A stretch of 64,000 nucleotides of DNA from an uncultured Lachnospiraceae bacterium (GCA_910579685.1 CAJTVN010000020.1:1-64000); one strand, 5' to 3'; counted from the stretch's first letter, positions 26,719 through 35,903 are shown. Numbers and translations are program-made. The notes: generated by a model not told the origin, from the sequence alone.

Positions 26719-27462
26719 ATGTATCTGATTTTAATCTTACTTGGTATCGTCAGTCTTATTTATTTTTTCACCATTGCCTTTTTTGTGGGGCACGGGACAA
26801 ATTTCTATTTTATCTGGCTGTTTTTGGGAGCGGGGCTGATCGCTTTTTCCCTGATGCTGAAAAAGGGATTTTTTACGGAGCATGTTCCTGCGCTCGCAAG
26901 GCGGCTGTTCCTTCTTCTGGTCTGTCTGGGAGGAGGCGTGTTTGTACTTGTGGAGGGATGCATCCTTAGCGGCTTTACCCAGAAGGGCGACCCGGGTCTC
27001 GACTATCTGGTAGTGCTGGGAGCGCAGATGAAGCGCTCCGGCCCTTCTAAGGCGCTGCAGTACCGTCTGGATGCGGCGATCCGGTATCTGGAGGAAAATC
27101 CTGACACGAGGGTGATCGTATCGGGAGGCCAGGGACCGGACGAGCATATCTCGGAAGCCCAGGGAATGTATGATTATCTGGTGGAAAAGGGGATTGATAA
27201 GAACAGGATCCTGAAAGAGGATAAGTCTGTAAATACCTTTCAGAATCTTACCTTCTCCGCACAGTATCTTGACAGACGGAACGATGCGGTGGGCGTTGTC
27301 ACCAATAATTTCCACGTGTTCCGGGCGGTCAGGACCGCTAAAAAGGCAGGCTATGGACAGGTATGCGGAATAGCCGCAAGGGGCGAGCCCTTTTTGCAGT
27401 GGAATAATATGATGAGAGAATTTTTCGGTGTCGTGAAGAATTATCTTTTTGGGAATATGTGA
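26719..27462 (+). CDS. YdcF/SanA-like (DUF218) membrane protein
   Basis: A 247-residue protein. Four hydrophobic segments occupy the first 95 residues. The DUF218 domain follows from about residue 92: YLVVLGAQMK, a YRLDAA helix, VIVSGGQGPDE and SVNTFQNLTFS, and a NNFHVFRA block. The family includes ElyC and SanA, linked to envelope integrity, but the reaction is not established. GGCGGAGG precedes the ATG. The gene stands alone between the sugar regulator and the sirtuin. Confidence 0.85.
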   Translation: MYLILILLGIVSLIYFFTIAFFVGHGTNFYFIWLFLGAGLIAFSLMLKKGFFTEHVPALARRLFLLLVCLGGGVFVLVEGCILSGFTQKGDPGLDYLVVLGAQMKRSGPSKALQYRLDAAIRYLEENPDTRVIVSGGQGPDEHISEAQGMYDYLVEKGIDKNRILKEDKSVNTFQNLTFSAQYLDRRNDAVGVVTNNFHVFRAVRTAKKAGYGQVCGIAARGEPFLQWNNMMREFFGVVKNYLFGNM

Positions 27463-27551
27463 TTTTATAGTAGTTCCACAAGCGTATCAAGAATGGATGG
27501 GAAAAATTATCAAAAGAAAATTATATTGAGAAAGGAAAGGCGGGGAGTATC

Positions 27552-28268
27552 ATGGATCAGATCGCAAAATTAAAGGAAATTGTGGACGGCAGCAGCAACA
27601 TTGTGTTTTTCGGAGGGGCCGGGGTTTCAACGGAAAGCGGGATTCCGGATTTCCGCAGCGTGGACGGGCTGTACAATCAGAAGTATGACTATCCTCCGGA
27701 GACTATTTTGAGCCATACCTTCTACAGGAGCAGACCGGAGGAATTTTTCCGGTTCTATCAGGATAAGATGCTCTGTCTTACGGCAAGGCCGAACGCCGCA
27801 CACCGGACGCTTGCCAGGTGGGAGCAGGAGGGAAAGCTGAAGGCCGTCATCACCCAGAATATCGACGGCCTTCATCAGATGGCGGGGAGCAGGGAGGTTC
27901 TGGAGCTTCACGGAAGCGTGCTGCGCAATTACTGCGAAAAATGCGGTGCATTCTATGATGCGGAATTTATGCTCCATGCCAAGGGGGTGCCAGGGTGCGA
28001 AAAGTGCGGCGGCAGGGTAAAACCCGACGTGGTGCTGTACGAGGAGGGGCTTGACCAGAATATCTTAAGCCGCGCAGTGCGTTACATCAGCGAGGCTGAC
28101 GTGCTTATCATTGGGGGAACTTCCCTTGTGGTATATCCGGCGGCGGGCCTGATCGATTATTACAGGGGAAATAAGCTGGTATTGGTCAACAAGACGCCCA
28201 CGGCAAGGGATGCGGCGGCGGATCTGGTGGTGCAGGGCAGCATCGGTGAAATTTTTGCACAGCTGTGA
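27552..28268 (+). CDS. cobB: NAD-dependent protein deacylase (sirtuin)
   Basis: A 238-residue class sirtuin of full length. NAD-binding blocks GAGVSTESGIPDFRS and TQNIDGLHQMAG are present. The catalytic His lies in LELHGSV. A structural zinc site is formed by two CEKC pairs. The IIGGTSLVVYPAA and LVLVNK blocks close the Rossmann fold. It removes acyl groups from lysines using NAD. AAAGGCGGGG precedes the ATG. No functional link to its neighbours is evident. Confidence 0.93.
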   Translation: MDQIAKLKEIVDGSSNIVFFGGAGVSTESGIPDFRSVDGLYNQKYDYPPETILSHTFYRSRPEEFFRFYQDKMLCLTARPNAAHRTLARWEQEGKLKAVITQNIDGLHQMAGSREVLELHGSVLRNYCEKCGAFYDAEFMLHAKGVPGCEKCGGRVKPDVVLYEEGLDQNILSRAVRYISEADVLIIGGTSLVVYPAAGLIDYYRGNKLVLVNKTPTARDAAADLVVQGSIGEIFAQL

Positions 28269-28342
28269 GGGAAGGCGGCGTTTAAAGGATACCTGCGGTA
28301 TGCGGCGGTATTGCTGCGTCAGCAAGAGAGAGAGGGAGGCCT

Positions 28343-29194
28343 ATGAAAAAATTGAAAGCAGCGCTTGTTCAGTATGATGCGAAGATGCAGGATAAGGAAC
28401 AGAATACGACAACGGCCGTAAAGCTTATCCGGGAAGCGAGTCAAAATGGCGCAGATTTAGTATTATTTCCGGAGTGTTTTCTTACTTCGTATACGGCGCC
28501 GGATATTTGCGAGAAGTTACTGCCGGTTCAGGAGATTGAAAACTGTCCTGAATTCATAAAATGGTGTGAAGACGCCCTGACCGAGGAAGAAGAATATTTT
28601 GTAAGGATAGCAAATCTTGCGGCGGAACTAAACATAGGCGTTATCATAACCGGTTTCTCAAAAGGAAAGCGGTATCCGCAAAATACGGCATGGGTGATCG
28701 ACAGGGACGGAAAAGTGATTTTAAAGTATTCCAAAGTTCACACCTGTGATTTTGATTGGGAAAGATACCTCGAATCCGGGGACGCTTTTCCTGTCTGCCG
28801 GTTTGACGGAATAACAATGGGATGTATGATCTGCTATGACAGGGAATATCCGGAGAGCGCCAGAGAATTAATGTTAAGCGGCGCAGAGCTTATCATGCAT
28901 CCCAATTGCTGCGGCGGGATGCCGCCCAGATTAAAGGAGCTGTCCGTGCGGGCAATGGAAAATATGGTCGGCATTGCGATGGCAAATCCGCCGGCACGGG
29001 GAATGGGAAAATCCTGTGCGTTCAGTCCCGTGGTATGGACAAAAGAAGGGATGGACAACACCATTTTTGTCGGAGATGAGCTGGAAGAAACCATTTACTA
29101 TGTTACGTTTGATATGGATGAAATCAGAGCATACAGGGAAAGAGAGGATTTGGGGAAGTACAGAAAGCCAAAGGCATACAAGAAGCTGGTATAA
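28343..29194 (+). CDS. Carbon-nitrogen hydrolase (nitrilase superfamily)
   Basis: A 283-residue enzyme with the complete nitrilase triad: Glu in VLFPECFLTSY, Lys in KYSKVHTCDFDWE and Cys in MGCMICYDREYPE. Such enzymes cut small amides or carbamoyl compounds in the cytoplasm. The branch cannot be identified with certainty; an omega-amidase or N-carbamoyl-putrescine-type enzyme is possible. GAGAGGGAGG precedes the ATG. The start 75 bases after the sirtuin suggests possible co-transcription. Confidence 0.88.
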   Translation: MKKLKAALVQYDAKMQDKEQNTTTAVKLIREASQNGADLVLFPECFLTSYTAPDICEKLLPVQEIENCPEFIKWCEDALTEEEEYFVRIANLAAELNIGVIITGFSKGKRYPQNTAWVIDRDGKVILKYSKVHTCDFDWERYLESGDAFPVCRFDGITMGCMICYDREYPESARELMLSGAELIMHPNCCGGMPPRLKELSVRAMENMVGIAMANPPARGMGKSCAFSPVVWTKEGMDNTIFVGDELEETIYYVTFDMDEIRAYREREDLGKYRKPKAYKKLV

Positions 29195-29211
29195 GAGAGA
29201 AGGTGCGTTCT

Positions 29212-29400
29212 ATGGATATTAAGGTTGGAGACGTGCTGCGTCTCAAGAAGGAGCATCCCTGTGGAAGCCGTGAATGGCAGGTGCTGCGCATCGGTGCGGA
29301 TTTCCGTCTGAAATGTACGGGGTGCGGCCATCAGATTATGATACCCAGAAGACAGGCGGAGAAAAATATCAGGGAAATTTTGCCGGGATCGAAGGAATGA
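29212..29400 (+). CDS. DUF951 family protein
   Basis: A 62-residue protein matching DUF951: an N-terminal DIKVGDVLRLKKEHPCGS, then EWQVLRIGADFRLKC and a CTGCGH pair close to MIPRR. The Cys/His arrangement may bind a metal. The function is unknown. In many Bacillota it is encoded near rpsF, as here. The ATG at 29212 has AGAAGG upstream. Confidence 0.85.
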   Translation: MDIKVGDVLRLKKEHPCGSREWQVLRIGADFRLKCTGCGHQIMIPRRQAEKNIREILPGSKE

Positions 29401-29481
29401 GATTCATAAATCATATCACATTAAACGGGGAATGAACACTGATAAACTGGAAAAGTTTATGGAAGTTTTATGGATAAACCC

Positions 29482-29510
29482 TTGCGGATTTGAGCCTTTT
29501 ATGTTATCAT
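29482..29510 (+). promoter_or_regulatory. Probable promoter of rpsF-ssb-rpsR
   Basis: TTGCGG (29482-29487) and TATCAT (29505-29510) are separated by 17 bases. The leader is about 75 bases. Autoregulation by the S6:S18 complex is known for this operon in other bacteria, but I could not recognise the RNA motif with confidence. Confidence 0.5.
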
Positions 29511-29589
29511 ATTAATCCGTGATATGTTTAAATATGTAATTCCTTGCTCCTGCACACAGGGGCCAGAGACCAAAAGGAGGTAACGAAGC

Positions 29590-29880
29590 ATGAACAAATA
29601 CGAATTAGCCGTTGTTGTTAGTGCTAAAATCGAAGATGACGAAAGAGCGGCAGTGGTTGACAAGTGCAAAGCGCTGATCGAAAGATTCGGCGGTACGATC
29701 ACCAATGTTGACGACTGGGGTAAGAAGAGGCTGGCTTATGAAGTTCAGAAGATGCGAGAAGCTTTCTACTACTTCATTCAGTTTGACGCTGAACCGACAG
29801 CCCCCATCGAAATCGAAAACCGCGTCCGCATCATGGACAATGTTGTCAGATTTTTAGTCGTAAAACAGGACGAGGCATAG
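29590..29880 (+). CDS. rpsF: 30S ribosomal protein S6
   Basis: A 96-residue protein with the S6 fold signature: NKYELAVVVSA at the start, WGKKRLAYEVQKMREAFYYF in the middle and RIMDNVVRFLVVK at the end. AAAGGAGGT lies nine bases before the ATG. It is the first gene of the conserved rpsF-ssb-rpsR operon. Confidence 0.97.
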   Translation: MNKYELAVVVSAKIEDDERAAVVDKCKALIERFGGTITNVDDWGKKRLAYEVQKMREAFYYFIQFDAEPTAPIEIENRVRIMDNVVRFLVVKQDEA

Positions 29881-29918
29881 AGAACAGATGCACATGGCGC
29901 ATCTGAAGAGAGGGAAAT

Positions 29919-30368
29919 ATGAATAAAGTAATACTTATGGGGCGTTTGACAAGGGATCCCGAAGTGAGATATTCGCAGGGTGACAATGCGATGGCAATTG
30001 CAAGATACACGCTTGCCGTTGACAGGAGATTCAGCCGTAACAACGGCGATGACCAGCAGAGTGCGGATTTCATTGGTTGCGTGGCCTTTGGCAGAGCCGG
30101 TGAATTTGCTGAGAAATATTTCAGGAAGGGCACCAAGATCGCAGTGACAGGACGCATCCAGACAGGGAGCTACACCAACAGAGACGGTGTGAAGGTCTAT
30201 ACCACGGACGTGGTGGTTGAGGAACAGGAATTTGCCGAGAGCAAGAACAGTTCCGGCAATGACGGGGGTTTTGCCGGAAATGCGAACAGGGCGCCCGAGC
30301 CCATGGGTGCCGGCGACGGTTTCATGAATATTCCGGATGGAATTGATGAGGAGCTGCCGTTTAATTAG
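29919..30368 (+). CDS. ssb: Single-stranded DNA-binding protein
   Basis: A 149-residue protein. The OB-fold occupies about residues 1-105 (MNKVILMGRLTRDPEVRYS, FIGCVAFGRAGEFAEKYF, GRIQTGSYTNRDG). A flexible glycine/asparagine-rich linker follows, and the acidic tail ends in DEELPFN, close to the usual DDxxPF tip that recruits repair and replication enzymes. It lies between rpsF and rpsR. Confidence 0.96.
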   Translation: MNKVILMGRLTRDPEVRYSQGDNAMAIARYTLAVDRRFSRNNGDDQQSADFIGCVAFGRAGEFAEKYFRKGTKIAVTGRIQTGSYTNRDGVKVYTTDVVVEEQEFAESKNSSGNDGGFAGNANRAPEPMGAGDGFMNIPDGIDEELPFN

Positions 30369-30405
30369 CAGTTAGTATCAAAGAATAAGACAGGAGGCAA
30401 TTTTT

Positions 30406-30669
30406 ATGGCATATAATAAAACAGAGAAGTCTGATTCTCCCATGAGAAGAAAAGGCGGAATCCGCAGAAGGAAAAAGGTCTGCGTGTTCTGCGGCAAAGA
30501 CAATGTAATTGATTACAAAGATGTGGCTAAATTAAAAAGATATGTGTCTGAGAGAGGAAAGATCCTTCCCAGAAGAATTACCGGAAACTGTGCGAAGCAT
30601 CAGAGAGCGCTGACAGTGGCAATTAAGAGAGCCCGCCATATCGCTTTGATGCCTTATGTTCAGGATTAA
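30406..30669 (+). CDS. rpsR: 30S ribosomal protein S18
   Basis: An 87-residue protein with IDYKDVAKLKRYVSERGKI and RRITGNCAKHQRALTVAIKR, diagnostic for S18. The N-terminus keeps a CxxC (VCVFCGK), marking a zinc-binding type. AGGAGG lies before the ATG. It is the last gene of the operon and is followed by two terminator-like hairpins. Confidence 0.96.
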   Translation: MAYNKTEKSDSPMRRKGGIRRRKKVCVFCGKDNVIDYKDVAKLKRYVSERGKILPRRITGNCAKHQRALTVAIKRARHIALMPYVQD

Positions 30670-30718
30670 TCTTCAGAAACCTGAAGGCACTGCGCAGGAC
30701 TAACAGAAGGAATGACAA

Positions 30719-30764
30719 AAAACGGTTGCCATATGCATGTGCTGTGGCAGCCGTTTCTGTTAAC
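30719..30764 (+). terminator. Terminator-like hairpin after rpsR
   Basis: AACGGTTGCC and GGCAGCCGTT pair around a long loop and are followed by TCTGTT. A smaller hairpin, CTTCAG/CTGAAG, precedes it at 30671-30686. The T-tail is weak. Confidence 0.5.
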
Positions 30765-30785
30765 ACAGGGATGTTTCGTATGGAG

Positions 30786-30824
30786 CGGCCTGTAGATCTG
30801 TGAGATCGCAGGCCGGTCTTTTTG
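30786..30824 (+). terminator. Rho-independent terminator
   Basis: CGGCCTG and CAGGCCG pair, with GATCT/AGATC forming an inner stem, and TCTTTTT follows. It probably ends the rpsR transcript. The rest of the gap up to gdpP holds only a very short open frame at 30871. Confidence 0.65.
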
Positions 30825-30870
30825 CGGAAAAGAGGCGATAAAGAAGATATGTTCGAGCTTAGAGCGGAGA

Positions 30871-30957
30871 ATGGCAGGGAGCGATGAGGAGCTCGTAGAT
30901 GATATCACTGCCTTTCTGGCTTTCATGGACGGTTTTGCGGAGAATAAAGGACGTTGA
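30871..30957 (+). CDS. Possible 28-residue acidic peptide (uncertain)
   Basis: A very short frame with ATG after GAGCGGAG. It encodes a peptide beginning MAGSDEELVDDITAF, which would form an acidic amphipathic helix. I do not recognise it. It could be a true small gene or a remnant of a longer one. It lies in the 400-base gap between rpsR and gdpP. Confidence 0.2.
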   Translation: MAGSDEELVDDITAFLAFMDGFAENKGR

Positions 30958-31093
30958 GGATATTGTCGAAAAGCCGGGGAATGAGTCGCAAACAGACAAA
31001 ATAATTGTATGGAAACTTTATACAAAAAATGTTATACTTTAAAAGTATAGTTGTATGAAATTATACGTAACTTATGACAGAGGGTATCAGAGA

Positions 31094-33148
31094 ATGGCGT
31101 CTAAGAAAAAGAATATGAAATTAAAAGGAAGACTGAAGAGTTACACGCAGACTTCTCTTTATCTCGGTTTTCTGCTGGTGGCAGTAAACCTGCTTGTTTA
31201 CATATTGAATATTTCATCCGGACTCGTTGTGACCTGCTTTACGCTGTTTTACTTTGCGGTCACGGTTTCCATGCTTCTGTACAATAAGCCGATTATCATG
31301 AATGAGCTGGTGAGCTTTGCAACACAGTACGGGCAGATTCAAAAGGTGCTTTTGCGTGAACTGGAGATTCCCTATGCGATGCTGGACGAAGAAGGGCGCG
31401 TGATCTGGACGAATGCGTATTTTGAGCATGTGGTTCATCAGGACAAGGGTTACCGCAGATCCATTACCGGGCTGTTTCCCTCGATAACAAAGGAAAAGCT
31501 CCCGGATGATATGGAGGAGGTGGATCTCAATCTTTCCTACGAGGACAGAAATTATCTGGTCCGGATGAAAAAGATATCCATGAAGGAAATGGCTCAGAAC
31601 AGCGATATTATTGACGGGGACGGATATGAAGGCTGTCTGATCGCCTTTTACCTTTTTGACGAGACAGCGCTTACCATAGCCCTCCAGGAGGTGGACGACC
31701 AGAGTCTTGCGGTGGGACTGGTTTATCTGGATAATTACGAGGAAGCCTTAGAGAGCGTGGAGGAGGTAAGGCGCTCCCTTCTCACAGCCCTGATTGAGAG
31801 AAAGGTAAACAAATATATTGCGGCCTATGACGGGATCTGCAAAAAGATCGAGAAAGACAAATATATGGTTATTCTCCGCAAAAAGGCGGTTTCCCTTCTG
31901 AAGGAAAACAAGTTTGACCTGCTCAGCGATGTGAAGACGATTAATATTGGAAATGAGATGGCGGTGACGATCAGCATTGGGATCGGTCTTGACGGCCTCT
32001 CCTATGCGCAGAATTATGAATTCGCGAGAAATGCCATTGATCTGGCCCTTGGAAGGGGTGGAGACCAGGCGGTAGTCAAGACGCCGGACAATACCATCTA
32101 TTTTGGCGGGAAGAGCCAGCAGGTGGAAAAGAACACCAGAGTAAAGGCGAGAGTAAAGGCCCAGGCGCTTCGGGAGATCATCTCCTCCAAGGATCAGGTG
32201 ATTATCATGGGGCACCGGATCCCGGATGCGGACAGCTTCGGGGCGGCGGTGGGCATTTACCGCATTGCGAGAATGCTGGAGCGCAGAGCGCACATTGTGC
32301 TCAATGAGGCAGGCACCTCCATAAAATCCATGACGGATCTTTTCAGGGAAAATGAAAATTATCCGGGGGACATGCTTATTAACAGCCAGCAGGCTATGGA
32401 ATATGCGGGAAATAATACGGTTCTTGTTGTGGTGGACGTAAATAAGCCAAGCATCACCGAATGCCCGGAGCTTCTTAGGATCTGCAAATCCATAGTGGTG
32501 TTTGACCATCACAGGCAGGGAACGGAAGTGGTGGAGAATGCGACACTGTCCTACGTGGAAGCTTACGCTTCCTCCACCTGCGAGATGGTATCCGAGATCC
32601 TGCAGTACATCGGAGAGAGTATCCGGATTACATCCGAGGAAGCCGACTGCATGTATTCGGGCATCATGATTGACACCAATAATTTTATGAGCAAAACGGG
32701 AGTGAGAACCTTTGAGGCGGCGGCCTTCCTTCGGAGAAACGGGGCGGACGTGACAAGAGTGCGCAAGATGTTCCGGGAGGACGCCGTGGAGTATAAGGCA
32801 AAGGCGGATGCGGTCAGTCAGGCGGAGATTTACAGAAATGCCTATGCGATTTCGACCTGCACCAGCGACGATATCCAGAGCCCCACGGTGGTGGGTGCAC
32901 AGGCGGCAAATGAGCTTTTGAACATCAGAGGCGTAAAGGCCAGCTTTATTCTTACGGAATATCAAAATCAGATCTATGTCAGCGCCCGCTCCATTGACGA
33001 GGTCAATGTACAGATCATCATGGAGAAGATGGGAGGCGGAGGCCATTTGAATATTGCGGGCTGCCAGCTGAACGGCGTTTCCATTTCCGAGGGAATTGGG
33101 ATACTGAAAGCCACGCTTGACAAAATGATAGAGGACGGCGACCTGTAA
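31094..33148 (+). CDS. gdpP: Cyclic-di-AMP phosphodiesterase GdpP
   Basis: A 684-residue membrane protein with the GdpP plan. Two helices lie near residues 20-65. A degenerate PAS domain follows (about 75-155) and then a degenerate GGDEF domain (about 160-300). The DHH catalytic domain has HRIPDADSFGAA, VVDVNKP and VFDHHRQGTE. The DHHA1 region contains the GGGGHLNIAGCQ block. It hydrolyses the second messenger c-di-AMP. The ATG at 31094 follows GAGGGT at a good distance; an in-frame ATG at 31055 is possible but lacks a ribosome binding site. The position before rplI and dnaB is conserved in Bacillota. Confidence 0.95.
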   Translation: MASKKKNMKLKGRLKSYTQTSLYLGFLLVAVNLLVYILNISSGLVVTCFTLFYFAVTVSMLLYNKPIIMNELVSFATQYGQIQKVLLRELEIPYAMLDEEGRVIWTNAYFEHVVHQDKGYRRSITGLFPSITKEKLPDDMEEVDLNLSYEDRNYLVRMKKISMKEMAQNSDIIDGDGYEGCLIAFYLFDETALTIALQEVDDQSLAVGLVYLDNYEEALESVEEVRRSLLTALIERKVNKYIAAYDGICKKIEKDKYMVILRKKAVSLLKENKFDLLSDVKTINIGNEMAVTISIGIGLDGLSYAQNYEFARNAIDLALGRGGDQAVVKTPDNTIYFGGKSQQVEKNTRVKARVKAQALREIISSKDQVIIMGHRIPDADSFGAAVGIYRIARMLERRAHIVLNEAGTSIKSMTDLFRENENYPGDMLINSQQAMEYAGNNTVLVVVDVNKPSITECPELLRICKSIVVFDHHRQGTEVVENATLSYVEAYASSTCEMVSEILQYIGESIRITSEEADCMYSGIMIDTNNFMSKTGVRTFEAAAFLRRNGADVTRVRKMFREDAVEYKAKADAVSQAEIYRNAYAISTCTSDDIQSPTVVGAQAANELLNIRGVKASFILTEYQNQIYVSARSIDEVNVQIIMEKMGGGGHLNIAGCQLNGVSISEGIGILKATLDKMIEDGDL

Positions 33149-33182
33149 AGGGCAGGTCAACTAAAGGAGTGGAGGTAAACAA

Positions 33183-33629
33183 ATGAAGGTCATATTATTG
33201 CAGGATGTAAAGAGCCTTGGAAAAAAAGACGAAGTGGTGGAGATCAGCGACGGATATGCGAGAAATTTCGTGCTACCCAAGAAGCTTGGAGTGGAAGCGA
33301 ACAATCAGAATATGAATGATTTGAAGCTTAAGAAGGCGAATAAGGAGAAAGTGGAAAAGGAACGGTTCGAGGAAGCAAAGGCTTTTGCGCAGGAGATGGA
33401 GAAGGACGAGGTCGTCGTTTCCATCCGGGCAGGAGAAGGAGGAAAAACCTTTGGGGCCATCTCTTCCAAGGAAATCGCATCAGCCTACAAGCAGCAGTGC
33501 GGCAAGGAGATTGACAGGAAAAAGATTCAGCTTACGGAGGGGATCAAAAGCGTCGGCGTGTTCGAGGTCAACATAAAGCTTCATCCCCAGGTAGTCGGCA
33601 AGCTGAGGGTTAAGGTTACGGAATTATAA
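33183..33629 (+). CDS. rplI: 50S ribosomal protein L9
   Basis: A 148-residue protein with the L9 N-terminal block MKVILLQDVKSLGKKDEVVE and YARNFVLPKKLGVEA, a long charged connecting helix and a C-terminal domain with GEGGKTFGAISSKEIA. AGGAGTGGAGG precedes the ATG. It lies 34 bases after gdpP and 31 bases before dnaB. Confidence 0.97.
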   Translation: MKVILLQDVKSLGKKDEVVEISDGYARNFVLPKKLGVEANNQNMNDLKLKKANKEKVEKERFEEAKAFAQEMEKDEVVVSIRAGEGGKTFGAISSKEIASAYKQQCGKEIDRKKIQLTEGIKSVGVFEVNIKLHPQVVGKLRVKVTEL

Positions 33630-33660
33630 AATCGAAAACAGATCAAGAGGAACATAGCTT

Positions 33661-34998
33661 ATGGCAGCAGAGGAAACGCTTTTAAAGCGGGTGTTACCCC
33701 ACAGCATGGAAGCGGAGCAATCGGTGATCGGTGCGATGATTATGGACAGAGAGGCGATTACGGTCGCTTCCGAGATCATCAGCGGTGATGACTTTTACGG
33801 AAAGCAGTATGGAGTTCTCTTTGAGGCAATGGTGGAGCTCAACGATGAGGGGAAACCGGTTGATCTTGTCACTCTCCAGGATCGTCTGCGGGAAAAGGAT
33901 ATTCCTCCCGAGGCCAGCAGCCCGGAGTTTATCAGGGATCTGATTACGGCGGTTCCCACTTCGGCCAATATCAGGTATTATGCCGGGATCGTCGCGGAAA
34001 AGTCAACGCTCCGCAGGCTGATACGCTTAAATGAGGAGATTGCCAATACCTGCTATGCGGGGAAGGAAAACCTGGAAGTGATTTTGGAGGACACGGAAAA
34101 GCGGGTATTTGAGCTGGTCCAGAAGCGAAACACAGGAGATTTTGTGCCGATCCGGCAGGTAGTCATGAATGCCATGGACAAAATCGAGAAAGCCTCCAAA
34201 AACAAAGGAAATGTGACAGGCATCGCAACCGGTTTTATTGACCTGGATTACAAGACGGCGGGACTGCAGCCGTCCGATCTGGTACTGATTGCGGCAAGGC
34301 CTTCCATGGGAAAAACCGCTTTCGTACTGAACCTGGCCCAGCACATCGCCTTTAAGCTGAACCAGACGGTGGCAATTTTCAGTCTGGAAATGTCAAAGGA
34401 ACAGTTGGTAAACCGCCTTTTTTCCCTGGAATCCAGAGTGGATTCCCAGCATCTTCGGACGGGAAACCTCTCGGACATGGACTGGGAGAAGCTGATCGAA
34501 AGTGCGGGGGTCATCGGAAAGTCCAATCTGATCATAGACGATACGCCGGGCATCAGCATTTCGGAGCTTCGCTCCAAATGCCGGAAATACAAACTGGAGC
34601 ACAACCTGCAGCTGATCATTATCGACTACCTGCAGCTGATGAGCGGAAGCGGCAGAGGAAGTGAATCCAGGCAGCAGGAAATCTCGGATATTTCTAGATC
34701 GCTGAAAGCCCTTGCCAGAGAGCTGAATGTGCCGGTTATCGCACTCTCTCAGCTCAGTCGCGCGGTGGAACAGCGTCCGGATCACAGGCCTATGTTATCG
34801 GATCTGCGTGAATCGGGAGCGATCGAGCAGGATGCGGACGTGGTAATGTTTATTTACAGGGATGATTATTACAACAAAGACACGGACAAAAAAGGAATTG
34901 CGGAAATCATTATAGCTAAGCAGAGGAACGGCCCGATTGGAACCATTGAACTTGTGTGGCTGCCGGATTACACAAAGTTTGCAAATATGGAACACTAA
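33661..34998 (+). CDS. dnaB: Replicative DNA helicase DnaB
   Basis: A 445-residue hexameric helicase. The N-terminal domain begins with RVLPHSMEAEQSVIGAM. The RecA-like motor holds Walker A ARPSMGKTAF, FSLEMSKEQL, Walker B IIIDYLQLMSG, and the DLRESGAIEQDADVV and IAKQRNGP blocks. It unwinds DNA at the replication fork. It follows rplI closely, and a terminator comes 35 bases after the stop. Confidence 0.97.
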   Translation: MAAEETLLKRVLPHSMEAEQSVIGAMIMDREAITVASEIISGDDFYGKQYGVLFEAMVELNDEGKPVDLVTLQDRLREKDIPPEASSPEFIRDLITAVPTSANIRYYAGIVAEKSTLRRLIRLNEEIANTCYAGKENLEVILEDTEKRVFELVQKRNTGDFVPIRQVVMNAMDKIEKASKNKGNVTGIATGFIDLDYKTAGLQPSDLVLIAARPSMGKTAFVLNLAQHIAFKLNQTVAIFSLEMSKEQLVNRLFSLESRVDSQHLRTGNLSDMDWEKLIESAGVIGKSNLIIDDTPGISISELRSKCRKYKLEHNLQLIIIDYLQLMSGSGRGSESRQQEISDISRSLKALARELNVPVIALSQLSRAVEQRPDHRPMLSDLRESGAIEQDADVVMFIYRDDYYNKDTDKKGIAEIIIAKQRNGPIGTIELVWLPDYTKFANMEH

Positions 34999-35032
34999 AA
35001 ACAGAATTAAAGCGTATGATACGACATTACAA

Positions 35033-35063
35033 AAGAGGACAAGTGTGGAGCTGTCCTCTTTTT
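35033..35063 (+). terminator. Terminator after dnaB
   Basis: AAGAGGACA and TGTCCTCTT pair around a ten-base loop and end in TTTTT. It closes the gdpP-rplI-dnaB transcript. Confidence 0.8.
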
Positions 35064-35115
35064 GCATATTGGTAAAAGGGAAAAGACAATTTATTATTGT
35101 AAAAGGAGGAATTTT

Positions 35116-35868
35116 ATGAAGCAAGCAGAAAAATTTTACTTGATTTCCGACACCGCAAAACAGGTGCAGGTGGAATCCCATGTGCTCAGATATTGGGAGG
35201 ACGAGCTTAAGCTTCCCATCAAGCGCAATGAGATGGGACACCGTTACTACACGGAGGAGGACATTGCAAGGTTCAAGGAGATAAGAAATCTTAAGGAGCA
35301 GGGATTTCAGCTGAAGGCAATCCGAAGCATGCTTCTCAAGGGCGGCCTGAATCCATCCGTATTGATGGGGGAGCAGACAGAATCCCCCTGCGTCCCGGAG
35401 GCTCCTGAAATTGGGGAAAAAGGCAAACGCCATGTTGTGATGGTCAATAAGGGCGAGTTTGTCCCGATTTCCGAGGAGAGCAGGGAAGCGAAAAGCTATC
35501 GCCTGCAGCAGCTGCTCCAGAATATGATCACGGAAGCCGTCCGCAACAATAACCAGGAGGTATGCGAGGAGATCAAGGAGACCCTTTTGAAGGAGCTGGA
35601 TTATCAGTTCCGTCTTCAGGAGGAAAAGGAGGACGAAAGGGAGGAGATGCGCGCGAACCGCCAGGAAGAGCACTATCGTCAGATAGACGAGCTGATTCGG
35701 ACCCGCAATAAGAGAAAGGCGCCGAAAAAGAAGCGAGAGAAAGAAAAGGAGCCTCAGGAGGAAAAGAAGGAAGAAGTGGACGAGCTGTTAAAGGAGGAGA
35801 ATCCGGAAGCGGCAGATGTAAAACCCAGGAAAAAGTTTTTGTTTGGAAAAAAGCGTTCAGTCAGTTGA
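35116..35868 (+). CDS. MerR-family transcriptional regulator
   Basis: A 250-residue protein. The N-terminal MerR helix-turn-helix covers about residues 8-75: YLISDTAKQVQVESHVLRYW, then HRYYTEEDIARFKEI and GFQLKAIRSML. No metal-binding cysteines are present. The rest is a long charged coiled coil with a Lys/Glu-rich end. The AAAGGAGG before the ATG at 35116 decides the start; a frame open further upstream has none. Target and inducer are unknown. MerR-type genes of this long-coil form often lie beside dnaB in Clostridia. Confidence 0.85.
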   Translation: MKQAEKFYLISDTAKQVQVESHVLRYWEDELKLPIKRNEMGHRYYTEEDIARFKEIRNLKEQGFQLKAIRSMLLKGGLNPSVLMGEQTESPCVPEAPEIGEKGKRHVVMVNKGEFVPISEESREAKSYRLQQLLQNMITEAVRNNNQEVCEEIKETLLKELDYQFRLQEEKEDEREEMRANRQEEHYRQIDELIRTRNKRKAPKKKREKEKEPQEEKKEEVDELLKEENPEAADVKPRKKFLFGKKRSVS

Positions 35869-35880
35869 CTGAACGCTTTC
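35851..35880. terminator. Bidirectional terminator overlapping the MerR stop codon
   Basis: A perfect 12-bp stem, AAGCGTTCAGTC (35851-35862) and GACTGAACGCTT (35867-35878), with an AGTT loop. The stem covers the last codons and the stop of the MerR gene. It can also end the convergent ferredoxin transcript, because the upstream strand provides A/T runs on the other side. Confidence 0.7.
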
Positions 35881-35903
35881 ACTCTCATCTCTGAAGACTG
35901 CTT

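Noticed and set aside
31748..33160. 470-residue minus-strand open frame
   Set aside because: It is antisense to gdpP, whose domains and motifs are certain. The minus frame has no recognisable protein blocks and arises from the codon bias of the plus gene.
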